Shown: positions 21,870-32,951 of the stretch, one piece after another
How the letters are laid out: each line of letters starts with the position of its first letter
Numbering within the stretch: position 1 is the first letter of the stretch
DNA from: Porpolomopsis calyptriformis
Taxonomy: Eukaryota; Basidiomycota; Agaricomycetes; Agaricales; Hygrophoraceae
Length of the DNA: 64,000 bases
Assembly: GCA_951640195.1 (NCBI GenBank)
Contig: OX621165.1
Span: 62,001-126,000 of the forward strand
Reading direction: 5' to 3'
The notes under the pieces: model-generated
What the model was told of the DNA's origin: nothing
Seen by the model: only the letters and a program-made list of their open reading frames with translations
Databases searched by the model: none
Translations under genes and position numbers: made by a program

Positions 21870-23581
21870 TCATCCTGCTCCTCGCCCTCGCTTAAATCAC
21901 CGTGATCTGAGTCGTCGTCACCATCGCGCAGGGACATCAGGTCATTCAAACTGTGTCAGAGGGTGTCAGTATTTCATTTCCGATCGCGAGGACACATACC
22001 AATGCACGAATGGTCGCATGACTTTGACCATCCTAGCCAATTCCTCCTTAAAATCAGTTGCTAGGACCTGATTATCATCGTATCTAAATGGCGAGCAGAT
22101 GCCATCAATATGATTTTTTTTTTTTTTTTTGGAAAAGGAGCCCACTTGTATGCAACAGCAAACGACCGGCACTTCAACAAGTCGATCTCCCTATCATTCG
22201 GACCCCGTCAAAAAAAGGACAAAGACGTGTCGGATGTTGACAAGACACACCTGTGATTCTTGTCGATCCCTTTGGGCGCAACCTTGAGCTCGTCTTCCTG
22301 GCCAAAAATGCTTCTCCGCAAGCCCTTCGGGTGGGGTTTCGGCTCACCGAAGTATTTGACAAATTCGGGTGCAGAGATGATATTGCGGAGAGAAGTAGAA
22401 TTGTGTTGAATGTTGGTCCTAGGGTTGTTATGTAAGGGATCGTCAATGTGGGATCTCCTTGAATCTCACCTGATAATCGCGAGGTCGTCCTTTCTTGGGC
22501 ACCAGGAACCCGCTGCAATGAGGCTTTCGCCTCCCGGCTTGACTAGATCCGCCCCGAGATCAGCAGGACATCTTCGGCTATGTCATTTTTACCTACTGCA
22601 TCTGGTGTGCGATTGGTATTGGATTAGAGGCATAAAAATCAGAAGATCAAGCGATTACGAACATATGATCTAAAACATACTATCAGCATGGAACGGCAAG
22701 AAGGTAGATATGGTCTGACAATGAGCAAAATGGCCTTTCCTGCCGGTTCTGGAAAAGCTAGCGGAGAACGAACACTTGTAGGGGGTTTTGTCGTTACTGA
22801 ACCGAATCTACGATTGAAAGGTTAAGGATGAATCACACAGTGTAGATGGTTGTCTTACGTCACGATATATCCGATGAATCACATCACTTGGAGGTAATGG
22901 GGGAATTTGGGGATCGACCTCGATCAGACGGGTAGTGAACCGGTCCACAAAGTCTTTCCATTCCTGTTCTGCCAGGCGATAGACAGGTTCTGGAAGAATC
23001 AAAATCGCTTATGTGGTGCCGAACCGGGAAGTACGGGAAACATACCATGCAGTTTGAACCTGCCACGATTGTGCCAGACGTCAGAAGGAATGCTTGGCTA
23101 TCAAGGGTTTGCTACATACCATTCCCGGTCGTTGCATTTGGGATCCTTGAGGCGATTAAGGAAGTCGAACGTATTTTGCGAAATACGCCCCGGAGGTACT
23201 ACACGGCATCAGATTATAGGCACGCCGATCGAAGAGAACAAGAAACGCGATACCTCGGCCCGTCACTGGCGCTTTGACGATAACTCCTACGATTTCCTGG
23301 CCGTCCCTCAACTCAAGGTCGTCATTATCGCTTTCCACCACTGCCGAGCTTCTCTTCTTCCTCGGGGAGTTTGACTTCTTAGAGGACAGTTTCCGTTTTC
23401 GCGAGCTTGGAAATTTGTCCTCGTTATCTAAATTGTCGCTGTCCAAAGACACTGTGTCAGCTTCCGCTTCCGATGGAACTCGCTCTCGTTCGTCCTTGTG
23501 TTTTGATTTCCGACTTTTAGTGTTATTCGTGGCCGATTTAGAGGGTGCACTCGAAACTCGAGGCCGCGTTGAACGAGGCAT
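21870..23581 (-). CDS. DUF2461 family protein
   Basis: The N-terminal exon is a lysine/serine-rich, nuclear-looking region with acidic runs (from ATG 23581). The domain is spread over many short exons: N-T-F-D-F-L-N-R-L, N-D-R-E-W, F-K-L-H, then D-V-I-H-R-I-Y-R-D-V, R-F-S-N-D-K-T-P-Y-K, and P-G-G-E-S-L-I-A-A-G. It ends with a region around F-G-E-P-K-P, A-P-K-G-I-D-K-N-H and D-L-L-K-C-R-S-F. This matches the TIGR02453/DUF2461 family, whose function is not established. One intron near 22115-22130 contains a 16-base homopolymer, so the splice model there is the least certain part. Confidence 0.85.
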
Positions 23582-23817
23582 TAAATGAAATATGGAGGCG
23601 GAAGTTGCCGTGTATGTTTTTGATGCTTAATCACCTCACTCTTACAGTCCAACTCGTCTAGCGCTGGGAAATACTGGTCGGTTATGCGCTACCTTCAGAA
23701 TGAGACTGGGCGGAATGCCGGTACGGAACGGTTCGTTACCTTAATTGGCAGGCCCCTTTTAGCTCAAATCTCATAAAATGCTCCGTACTCGCTTACCCCT
23801 CTCAGTTCTAATCTGTC

Positions 23818-26371
23818 ATGTCCACTCCTAAGCACCCCATTGCCTCTCGTCTGACAAATGGACCCAAAGTTCCCCATGTCGGTCCTAACATAGATGCTTA
23901 TAGGGACGCTCACGCGCCCACTGTAGGGCCGCAATCAGATGCCTGGTGGGCAAAGGCAAGTCGTCCTTATTGTTCTCTCTCGACATTTTAATCACCCCAT
24001 CGTCTGGATCAGACCGCTCGCCAAACTCTTCATTGGGACCGCCCCTTCCACACCGTAAGAGCCGGTGATTTCCAGACTGGTGACATCGCCTGGTTCCCCG
24101 AAGGAGGGCTCAACGCATCCTACAATTGTGTAGATCGCTGGGCATTCAAGAACCCAGACAAGGTGAGCCCCCTGATAAATCACTATTCGCCCTCCTTTCA
24201 CACACGACCCATAGACGGCCATCATCTACGAAGCCGACGAACCCGGCGATGGCCGTGAGATCACCTATTCTGAGCTTCTCCGAGAGGTGTGTAGTGTGGC
24301 CAACGTTCTAAAAAAACTTGGCGTCAAGAAAGGCGATACCGTCTCCATATATCTTCCTATGGTTTGGCAAGCCGCCGCGGCCCTCCTTGCCTGTGCCCGC
24401 ATCGGAGCCATTCACTCTGTTGTCTTTGCTGGTTTCTCGGCCGAAAGTCTTCGCGATCGGATTAATGACTGCCAATCCCGTGTCGTAATCACCTCTGATG
24501 AAGGCAGGCGCGGCGGGAAGACCATCGCCACCAAAATGATCGTCGATGCAGCCATTAAAGGTTGCCCTGTCGTTGAGCATGTCCTTGTTCTTAAGCGCAC
24601 CGGAAACGCAGTCCCCTGGACTGAAGGGAGAGATAAGTGGTGGCATGATCAGACCTCAAAGGTATCCAGCTACTGTCCCCCTGAGATTATGTCTTCCGAA
24701 GATCCCCTTTTCATTCTTTATGTGAGTACCACCCCCCACAAAGACGTACATCTCTTTTCACATCGGCCTCTCCCAGACCTCGGGATCCACAGGTAAACCG
24801 AAGGGTGTTGTGCACACTACTGGTGGCTACCTGTTATGCGCTGCATTAACCGTCAAGTACGTTTTCGACATCCATCCCGACGACAAGTTTGCCGGCATGG
24901 TCGATGTCGGTTGGATCACTGGCCACACGTGAGTCTTTGCAACGCAATTCAGCTGTCTCTCTTGTTCTCACCACTTCCATAGTTATATTGTCTATGGGCC
25001 GCTAGCCAATGGCATCACTACCACTATGTTTGAGTCCACCCCTGTATACCCGACCCCCTCGCGCTACTGGGAGACAGTCGACAAGCACAAACTTACACAG
25101 TTTTATTCCGCACCTACTGCCATTCGACTCCTTCGCCGTCTCGGAGCTCACCACGTTGAGAATTATGACCTCTCTAGCTTGCGTGTCTTGGGTACCGTCG
25201 GCGAGCCGATCAACCCCGAGGCTTGGCACTGGTATAATGAAAATGTGGGGAGAAAGCAATGCGCCATTGTCGATACGTGGTGGTGAGTCGTGTGACGCTT
25301 TTTGCCTGGATATGTGAATGATATTTGTACAGGCAAACTGAAACTGGGTCGATCATGGTGACCCCTTTCCCAGGTGCCATCGAGACCAAGCCTGGCGCGG
25401 CTACAGTTCCTTTCTTCGGCATCCAGGCAGCTATTTTGGACCCTCACAGTGGCAAGGCATGTATTTCGTATATATAAAAACAGTTTCCCTCACATCCGTT
25501 GCAGGAACTCTTAGGGAATGGCGTCGAAGGTGTTTTAGCTCTGAAGACGCCTTGGCCGTCTATTGCACGAAGCATATACGGTGATCATAAGAGATACCTC
25601 GAAACTTACATGAAGGTGCGAGTCCTCTGAACACCCACACGTCACTGTTTCTCACGCATACATTCAGCCTTATCCTGGCCTCTTCTATACTGGTGACGGC
25701 GCCGCTCGCGACGAGGACGGTTACATTTGGATCAAGGGCCGTATTGATGGTAGTTCCCTCCTTAGTTTTTCCTTCAGCGATCTTACGTCCTCTCTCTCAC
25801 CAAGACGTTATCAATGTTTCCGGCCATCGTCTTTCGACCGCTGAGATCGAGTCGGCCCTCATCTTACACAAGGGCGTGGCGGAGACTGCGGGTAAGCAGA
25901 CACCCGTCAATTCAACCACATCTTTCGATAGCTCTGTTACAGTTATCGGAACCACAGACGAGTTGACCGGACAAGCTGTGTTCGCTTTTGTTACCCTCAA
26001 GCCGTAAGTTTATCTAATCTCACTCCCCTCTGTCTGCTGAGCTTCGACTTCAGTGAATTCAAATTCGACGACGAGTCTGGGTTGGCGAAGGAGCTTATCC
26101 TCCAAGTTCGCAAAGTCATTGGACCCTTTGCGGCACCTAAGAAGGTGATCATTGTCCCAGACTTACCCAAGACTCGCTCTGGAAAGGTGCGGCTATGTGT
26201 CGTACTGTTGATTAATAATTGACTTTTTTGTGGGGGGGGGTATTGTAGATCATGCGACGTATCATGCGGAAGATCGTTGATGGCCAGGGCGACGAGCTCG
26301 GTGATCTCAGTACGCTTGCTGAACCCGCCGTTGTAGATTTTATCAAGCAAAAGGTTGCTGCGGGTGTATAG
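23818..26371 (+). CDS. Acetyl-CoA synthetase
   Basis: Converts acetate, ATP and CoA to acetyl-CoA through an acetyl-adenylate, in cytosol and nucleus; needed for growth on acetate or ethanol and for histone acetylation. It starts at ATG 23818. Visible blocks: [12 protein letters not shown], then the AMP-binding P-loop [10 protein letters not shown] across an intron. Next come W-I-T-G-H-T, D-T-W-W-Q-T-E-T-G, Y-T-G-D-G, I-K-G-R-I-D-D and V-S-G-H-R-L-S-T. The acetylatable C-terminal lysine motif is T-R-S-G-K-I-M-R-R. At least ten exons; the first intron appears to use a GC donor (23956). Orthologue of fungal facA/ACS1. Confidence 0.95.
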
Positions 26372-27008
26372 AGTTGTATTTTTTTTTTGTTCTTGGATCG
26401 GATCGGAATTGTGTGTTGAAAGCTCAAAAGAGCCAAATTGGAATAAACTTGTTTCCGCTACACAGGAACGGCATGGTTAAATGGCGAATGGCAAGGTCGT
26501 GCTATGTAACCACGGGATGTCGTCTTCGAGCGCTGGGTTAGTTTAGTTAGGGACCCCGGTCGATCGCGACTGCTACTCCAATATCCGGTCCATGCGATTT
26601 CTCATCCGCTGCTAGGAGGCATTCGTGAACTCCTCGGTCGTAATGTCAGTTACACGGGTGAATGATGGGTATATAGCGAGTGGCTACCTCGAGGGAAAAG
26701 AAGGCGAGCCCGCTGTTCAATTGCACCGACCCCGTGCATTCTCAGGGTGAAAGCCGACGGAACCTGTGCTCTCGGCGGCGGCTTCCCTCACTCAATATGA
26801 CCCAGGGGTTGGAAAAGAGAAACCGTCATCCGCGCTGACATCGGATGTCGGCGATCTACGCGTCGGAAAGGGTGGAGGAATCGTGAAAACGTATCCTACC
26901 GAGACGGAGATTGTACACCCCGTAGTAGTTGGTGGAATCCGAGCGAAACCAAGCATGTATTGGGGTAGTACATTTACGTAAATTGCATTCAATACAGGAG
27001 CGTATCTC
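26372..27008. other. Convergent intergenic stretch
   Basis: About 640 bp between the 3' ends of the acetyl-CoA synthetase and SET genes. Short open frames exist on both strands, but none shows a family motif or credible splicing. Confidence 0.5.
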
Positions 27009-28075
27009 TCAATCTGGACAGGGGCCCTCTAATTGCGAGGGCTGCATCGTCCCCCAAGCAGGATGAGCCATCGGGTTTTGCACAAACTTTTCACAATGTT
27101 TAACGCTCTCCGAATGGGAACCAGAGACGAGCAAACATTCCTCTCGACCTTTTATAATCCATGCCTTGGCGTTGGGAAGGTCGGAAACAGTTACACAGAA
27201 CTGGAACGCGAGATATGCGAAAATGTCCCGGTAAATGAATAAGTCTTCCTCTTCCAACAGCCGAAGCGCCGTTCTAACCTATAGTGAAGCAAAGTTCAAG
27301 TATACAAAGGGGCGAAAGAACCCGATTTGCGCACTTTGGAGACCCCAACGCGAGGATTAGAAGCGCATTGTCCGATTTCATGATAAAGACGCTTCAAATG
27401 TTCCCTCCGTCGATTGCTGACCTGTAGTGCCTCTCCCAGGAGAGAGCATGCGGCACATTGACATTCGAACCCAAAATTCGCTCGCAACTCAGTCCTACGC
27501 ATATCTCGACTGTCGAGAAGGTTGCCGTAACTGATACACAGTTCTTCGCCTTCCGCGATAATATCCCGAAGCGCGCGAAACACCATTAATTGTTTCTTCG
27601 AATCCCAAAAGTTGCGCACATTGGGTACACAGGAAGAATTGAAGCGTGCGCCTTTGAGAAAGACGGCACCCATGTCACTCGTGTGGTTGGTGATAGAGTC
27701 ATGATCGCCGCACGGCAAGGCGTTTGTCTTGAAGATACCAAAGAGTGGTGGAAGCTCTGTATAGCAATTCGTGAGGCTGAGGAAGGTGCGTTTATCGTCC
27801 GCAGACTTGCTGGAGAGAATGGCGGCGATGGCGTTGTGGACGGCTTCTAGGGAGACAATATGGGGTTGGACAATGAAGGGCGGTTCTGATAATATTTCTG
27901 CGCCCTTGGCAATCGCTCGGGTGGATACCATGCCACTGCCTTTCCCAGGAATTGGCACAATCTTGCACATCGAAGCTTCTGCATCAATGATGAGTATCCG
28001 AAATGAAGGCTTGGCCGGTTGACGCACGATTTGACATGGTGATGGTATCTTAAAGCAATTGTGGCTGAATGACAT
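27009..28075 (-). CDS. SET-domain protein, SMYD type
   Basis: Predicted S-adenosylmethionine-dependent protein lysine methyltransferase. From ATG 28075: G-S-G-M-V-S-T-R-A-I-A-K-G (SET-N), A-R-F-N-S-S-C-V-P-N (the N-S/H-S-C-x-P-N catalytic knot), E-G-E-E-L-C-I-S-Y-G and the post-SET C-Q-C-A-A-C zinc motif. An intron with a gtgcgc donor (27334-27279) leads to the last exon, whose A-L-R-L-L-E-E-E, A-F-Q-F-C-V-T-V-S-D-L and H-P-A-W-G are typical of the SMYD-type C-terminal helices. The catalytic histidine of N-H-S-C is replaced by serine, as in many fungal members. An in-frame ATG at 27970 is an alternative start. Confidence 0.85.
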
Positions 28076-28753
28076 TCGGTCATCCCTTGAGTGACTTACT
28101 CTGATCAGGAAACGAGGGTGCACGGAGTATATTCGGTAGCTAATGGTGATATAACAACCGCGGCATGAACAGATATAGGGATTCTCGGAGCGAGTTGCGG
28201 TTCTCAGTTGCCTGGGTTGGTGATGAATCAATGATAGAACATACGACATAGCAGCCTGCTATTTCAAAGTTTTTGAAAAAAAGACTCTGAAACAGCGAGG
28301 GAGAGGCAGGTGGATGCCAATCTTTTCGAATTGGTGACCCGTGAGGCTGGAAACACAGCCAGTGACTGAGACCAGTAAGTGTAGAGCAACACCGTCATTT
28401 CAAATCTGACGCGGCCGGTTAATTCCAGGCGCTAGGATGTCGACTGGCCCAAACTGAGTGGCATGTCCTAACAAGCAGTGAACTAAATAATAAACACAGA
28501 GGAATCTCACCGACTACGTGTATCGCCACTCAGGGGACTGTTGCATTTCATGGATTTCATCCAACATTTGTCTTGATGGTTGTCGACCATCTCACGCCGA
28601 TCGTCAATCAGCTGAGGGATGATTAACGCCACATGAATCGGCTTGCCGCCAATCCGTCGACCCGGCCCTTGATGAGATGAGAGCATAAAACGTCCACCCG
28701 TTTTTTCTGTCCGCCCCACTACTGTCTTGCTATTCTCCCTTGAAAAATCCAAC
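28076..28753. other. Divergent intergenic stretch
   Basis: Upstream of the SET gene and of the first small secreted protein. No gene recognised; it must hold both promoters. Confidence 0.45.
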
Positions 28754-29020
28754 ATGAGATTCTCATTCGCCGCACTTTCTCTCTTGCTTGCCATCACCAC
28801 TGTCAGCGCCCAATACGACTCTCCCCCGTGAGTTTCCCGTGCCATCATTATTTGCCCTTCCTCATCTCCCTTCAGTGGGGACAACAACTCGCCTTCGAGC
28901 ACGACTTCCGCTGCCTCATCATCCTCTACTACCTCAAAGAGCGGGGCTTTTAGCTTGAACGTCGAAGGATTGGTCGGGACATGGGCGGCTTTGACGGGAG
29001 GGTTAGCCGCGTTGATTTGA
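28754..29020 (+). CDS. Small secreted Ser/Thr-rich protein, copy 1
   Basis: Two exons (28754-28827, 28876-29020) encode about 72 residues. It starts M-R-F-S-F-A-A-L-S-L-L-L-A with a clear signal peptide ending S-A-Q. A short S/T-rich stretch follows, then a hydrophobic C-terminal end (G-T-W-A-A-L-T-G-G-L-A-A-L-I). The overall plan resembles a very small GPI-anchored wall protein. It has a sister copy 290 bp downstream. Too short and simple for function to be assigned. Confidence 0.75.
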
Positions 29021-29310
29021 GTAAAGAGGTAAATTATTCCGGATAGAGGCTGGTGCCAGGACCGGAGGGTCGTTGTTGAATTTGTATGTCCACCAATCGA
29101 TAATCTTTTTCTGGCTGGAGTCCAGGAAAGGCGATCCATAGAAAAGGCCGAGAGACAATTGAGACGGCCAAGGCACTGCAGGATAATTCGTACTTCCACC
29201 ATCAGTGCATTCAGATCGTAGTCGGGCCATTCGGACAAGGCGTCAGGGTAATGATAAGAACATGCCTGTTTGATCCGTCTACCCCACAGTTGTTCTTCTG
29301 AAAAACCAAC

Positions 29311-29575
29311 ATGAGATTCTCACTCGCTGCAATTTCCCTCTTGCTTGCAATCACCACCACTGTCAACGCCCAATACGGCGCCCCGTCGTGAGTGGTGTCT
29401 TCTGCCACCTGCCCTTTCTCACCATTTCTTCAGTCAGGGCGGCACCCCTTCGAGCACGACTGCCGCTGCCCCATCTTCCTCTACTAGCTCAAAGAGTGGG
29501 GCTTCTAGCTTGAACGTCGAAGGATTGATCGGAACATGGGCGGCTTTGGCAGGAGGACTGGCGGCGCTTGTTTGA
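29311..29575 (+). CDS. Small secreted Ser/Thr-rich protein, copy 2
   Basis: Exons 29311-29387 and 29434-29575, same phase 2 intron site and architecture as the copy at 28754. Signal peptide M-R-F-S-L-A-A-I-S-L-L-L-A, cleavage after N-A-Q, an S/T-rich middle, N-V-E-G-L-I-G-T-W-A-A-L and a hydrophobic tail ending A-A-L-V. Nucleotide similarity extends into both flanks, so this is a segmental tandem duplication. The signal and tail regions are better conserved than the linker. Confidence 0.75.
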
Positions 29576-29992
29576 ATGAAGAGATAATATTCGTGATATA
29601 AGCTGAGAGGAAGGTTGTATGTCCACCAATGGACAATGTTTCTCATATGGCACCGTCCTGTACATCGTCACCCGAGTTTATCAGTTCTTTGTACAACAAG
29701 ACAACCACATTGTAGGGAAGAAAGGACGAGAGAGTGTTCAGCTGTGGTCCATGTCGAAGTCGATGTGCGGTGTGTCTTCGACCGTTTGTCAATCACATAG
29801 TGAACATCTCTGGGGCACAGTCATTGCTCGCACCCGCGTTTTAAACCAAAGGTGTGATCTAGGAAGTGAGTCCGTATGAAACAAGGGTGCATATCCTTGC
29901 TTGCGACCTTATAATAGATTAATACAGGCTGTGAATGTCCAATTTAACAACCCCCAGAAAGAATGAGATCACACTACGGCGTGAAACGTACA
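29576..29992. other. Convergent intergenic stretch
   Basis: Nothing recognised between the second small secreted gene and the membrane protein gene. Confidence 0.45.
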
Positions 29993-31628
29993 CTAATCTG
30001 GTGAATAAAACGGCGGTAAATCTTCAGATATCCTCGAATCTGACGTGGATCCATGTCTCCTGCTATTTGCGGGTGGCAGCGGAGCCTGCGAGGATGATGA
30101 TTCCGCGATTGGAAGCACGACAGCATTCTCCACCAAAGGCGCAATTGTTCCAGTTTGCACTCGGGACTTCTCCCAATCTCTGAATCTATCTGTATTCTCC
30201 GGCACCTCAGCCAGGGCCGTGGCGGCGGTGTTGCCGTAGATTACGCTGTATGGTGTAACGAGCGTAGTTCTGTGGCCACCTGGAGCCAGGGTGACCATCT
30301 CGTTCACGTTAGGGTTGACAAGAACGCCAGAATTGCCCCCAACTTGCCTATGTTTTCGTTTCCGGCGAATGAACACGAACATCCAGACGGCAAACAAAGT
30401 CAGGAGAATAGCACCAACGGCAGTTACTCCAACGACAGTAGCGTAGGAGTGCAAGGATGATTTACTAGGATTTGGCAACTGCGTTGGGCTTGGCGTCGCA
30501 GAAGTTGAAAATGGGAAAGATGGAGAATCTTGTGGATTAGACATGTCGAGCCCAGTGCCAGCAATAACATAATCAAGCCAGAGGGCTGGTTCGGTGGTAG
30601 GGGTTATAACCATAACGTGAGATGCTGATGAGAGGAAAGGGTTGTGGTACAGTCGATAATTTGAAGACGTTGATGTAGAGGAATCGAAAATGATGTCCGA
30701 GACTGGAGGATAATTCGCAATGAAAGGATCACCACCATCAATGACAACTTGAGCGATGGCTGAGATACTTGTAGACATGGGAAGTCTTACAAACACATCT
30801 ACATATGTGCCTATCACGTCCCAAACATTTGTTATCGCCAAAAATCAACTGCTTTCAAATGTAAGACTTACCAGTAAACCGCAAGGACACGGACGAGTTC
30901 AGTGACAGCGCAGTGTGTAGCGTACCCTGCATATCGGATCCTGTGCCATCTCCAGTTGACCATGGGCCAGAGTACTGAAATGTGGAGTCTGCGTCATCGA
31001 AGAAAAACGACTCTCCGGACCTCAGTGATGACGTTGAAGGATCCGCGGAGGGTGTGTAAATGATATAATCGAAAAACCAGTTTGAATCTGAGGTGGTATT
31101 CTGTTGTGTTACGGTGATCTGTAGCGTGTGCGGGCCATCGACGAGATTATTCATGGTATAAAATTGGTTGTGGTATGTCGTACCCCTCGTGCTTGGACTT
31201 TGGGAAATGGTCGGTGTGTTGTTGTCGACGGTATATTCGATAGTTGGGCTCACTCCGATCAACGTTCCTGGACGCGTGAAGTCTAGTGAGACACCTATCG
31301 CAAATGATTTGGGATAAGGATGTAAGAAATGCACACCGTATACTGAGACCGATGTACCTATAGAATAGTCAGTTTTCTGTTTCCAACTAGCAATGTCCAG
31401 ACTAACCGTTAAATGAAAAACTCAGATGCGCCCCTTGGGCTAAAGGTCCGCTCGTCGTGGTATTATACTCTTGATAATCGCCAACGAGTGTGTCCTGCGA
31501 CCAGCCTCCTGAATAACTCAGAACCTGTACACTCCTTGATAGAAGTCACTGAGAGTCAGTCCAAAGCCTGCTGGGGAGACGATTAGAACGCGCCTATCAT
31601 CGACAATGACCCCCCGTGAGATAGACAT
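29993..31628 (-). CDS. Single-pass membrane protein with two beta-sandwich-like ectodomain repeats
   Basis: Exon 1 is only 39 bp (31628-31590), encoding M-S-I-S-R-G-V-I-V-D-D-R-R. It splices to V-L-S-Y-S-G-G-W-S-Q-D-T-L, and on through F-S-F-N-G-T-S-V-S-V-Y-G. A second repeat of the same plan follows (F-F-D-D-A-D-S-T-F-Q-Y-S-G-P-W-S, L-R-F-T-G). One transmembrane helix (V-G-A-I-L-L-T-L-F-A-V-W-M-F-V-F) is followed by an arginine/lysine stop-transfer and a disordered cytoplasmic tail. This is an abundant agaricomycete architecture, probably a surface sensor or lectin-like protein. No classical signal peptide is visible. Confidence 0.75.
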
Positions 31629-32029
31629 GGTGGTGGTTGAGGAGTGTCTTTGACAGTGACTACACACGGAATGCAACCGGCATCGTGAGGATTGAGTGAT
31701 TTGCTCATGCTCGTTCCCATCATTGATTCCGCTGGGCAGATACCCCGAGGACGATAGCCAGGCACAATTCAGCCTGAAATCTCTGGAATCAAAATGTAAG
31801 ACCAAATCGATGACTTCAAGTCGAACCTACTCACCGCTTTCCCTTCTAACCCGTATCGCCATCAGAGACGGTACAATGAGTGCATCTCTAGTAGAGATTC
31901 TCTACCTTGGTTAGCAGGGGGTTTGTCCATCAAAGGCTAGCTGATGATCTGCCCATGTCTAAATAAAGAACGTGGTAAAGCAGTGATAGCATTAGGCAAG
32001 TGTACATATAATTATTCCCTGTGCATACT
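31629..32029. other. Intergenic stretch
   Basis: Upstream of the membrane protein and downstream of the J-protein. No gene recognised. Confidence 0.45.
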
Positions 32030-32884
32030 TCATAGCGCTGACCCCAAAACCTTCAAAGCCAACGCATGCAGAATCTAGCACGCTAGGTAAGCAAAGAATG
32101 AATGGGAATAAAAAATACTGTCAGCTCACCTCTGCCTTTTGGCTCCGACTAAGCTGTGTAAAGACGGCGGCCACGCTCTTTCCTTTGGCGTCTCTAATAG
32201 CACCGAGCCGATTCCCAGCGTATGCCCCAAGCATGAGCCCAGGAAGATTTGCGACAATGAACCCGATGCCCGCTCCACAGGCCCCGCCGACGTATGACCA
32301 CCAAGGACAGATACGGTCAACTTCCGGTCTCAATAGCTGAACAGCCACCGTTGAAGCGTGAAATCGTGAACGGGGAATGAAACACACACACACCTCCTCA
32401 AAAACATTGGCAAATTGATTATCAGCGTCCGGCCTCGGCCCTGTCCCCGTGGGTGATGTTCCGCCTGCAAACATGTTGGCAAACGTGGCGAAAAAATATG
32501 AGGAAGAATTGGGATCATCACCCTTCCGCTCGAAAGATCGGGAAGCGTAGATGATGTCGTATTCTTTTCTCCTTGTGGCATCCGAGAGCACATAATATGC
32601 GTCTGCTACAGCCTATACGGTTGCGGTGAGCAAATAAATGCACGAAACAAGATGAAGACACCAAACCTGGAACTTTTCCGTTGCCTGTTTCTTTTCAGCA
32701 GGGGTGGCATTTACCAGTCTGTCGGGATGTGTTCTATGAAACTAGGAAGATGAGTTGAGGATATCGCCACCAAAATGGGTGCTGAGCACCTGAGAGATTC
32801 TTTCTTATAAGCCTGTCTTATCTCGTCGGTCGTTGCAGACTTTTGAATGTTGAGCAACTTGTAGTAGTCAGGAAACGAGGACAT
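32030..32884 (-). CDS. J-domain (DnaJ/Hsp40) co-chaperone
   Basis: The N-terminal J domain is P-D-Y-Y-K-L-L-N-I, I-R-Q-A-Y-K-K, the HPD tripeptide in T-H-P-D-R (exon near 32725) and A-D-A-Y-Y-V-L-S-D. The HPD motif stimulates an Hsp70 ATPase. After the J domain comes a linker with E-R-K-G-D-D and an M-F-A-G-G segment. Next is a hydrophobic region (A-C-G-A-G-I-G-F-I-V-A-N-L-P-G-L-M-L-G-A-Y-A-G-N) that could associate with membrane. Five or six exons. Its start lies only 67 bp from that of the divergent PH-like gene. Confidence 0.85.
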
Positions 32885-32951
32885 GGTCGTCAGTGTGCAA
32901 AAGTGTACAGTCATTCCCAACGTGACAGCACCGCTCACCTGGATGTAGCCA
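32885..32951. promoter_or_regulatory. Very short bidirectional promoter interval
   Basis: 67 bp between two divergent start codons (32884 minus, 32952 plus). Transcription must begin inside or very near it for both genes, or their 5' UTRs overlap. No TATA box is obvious. Confidence 0.4.

Noticed and set aside
26766..26981. Small plus-strand frame downstream of acetyl-CoA synthetase
   Set aside because: No conserved motif and a comparable frame exists on the opposite strand.
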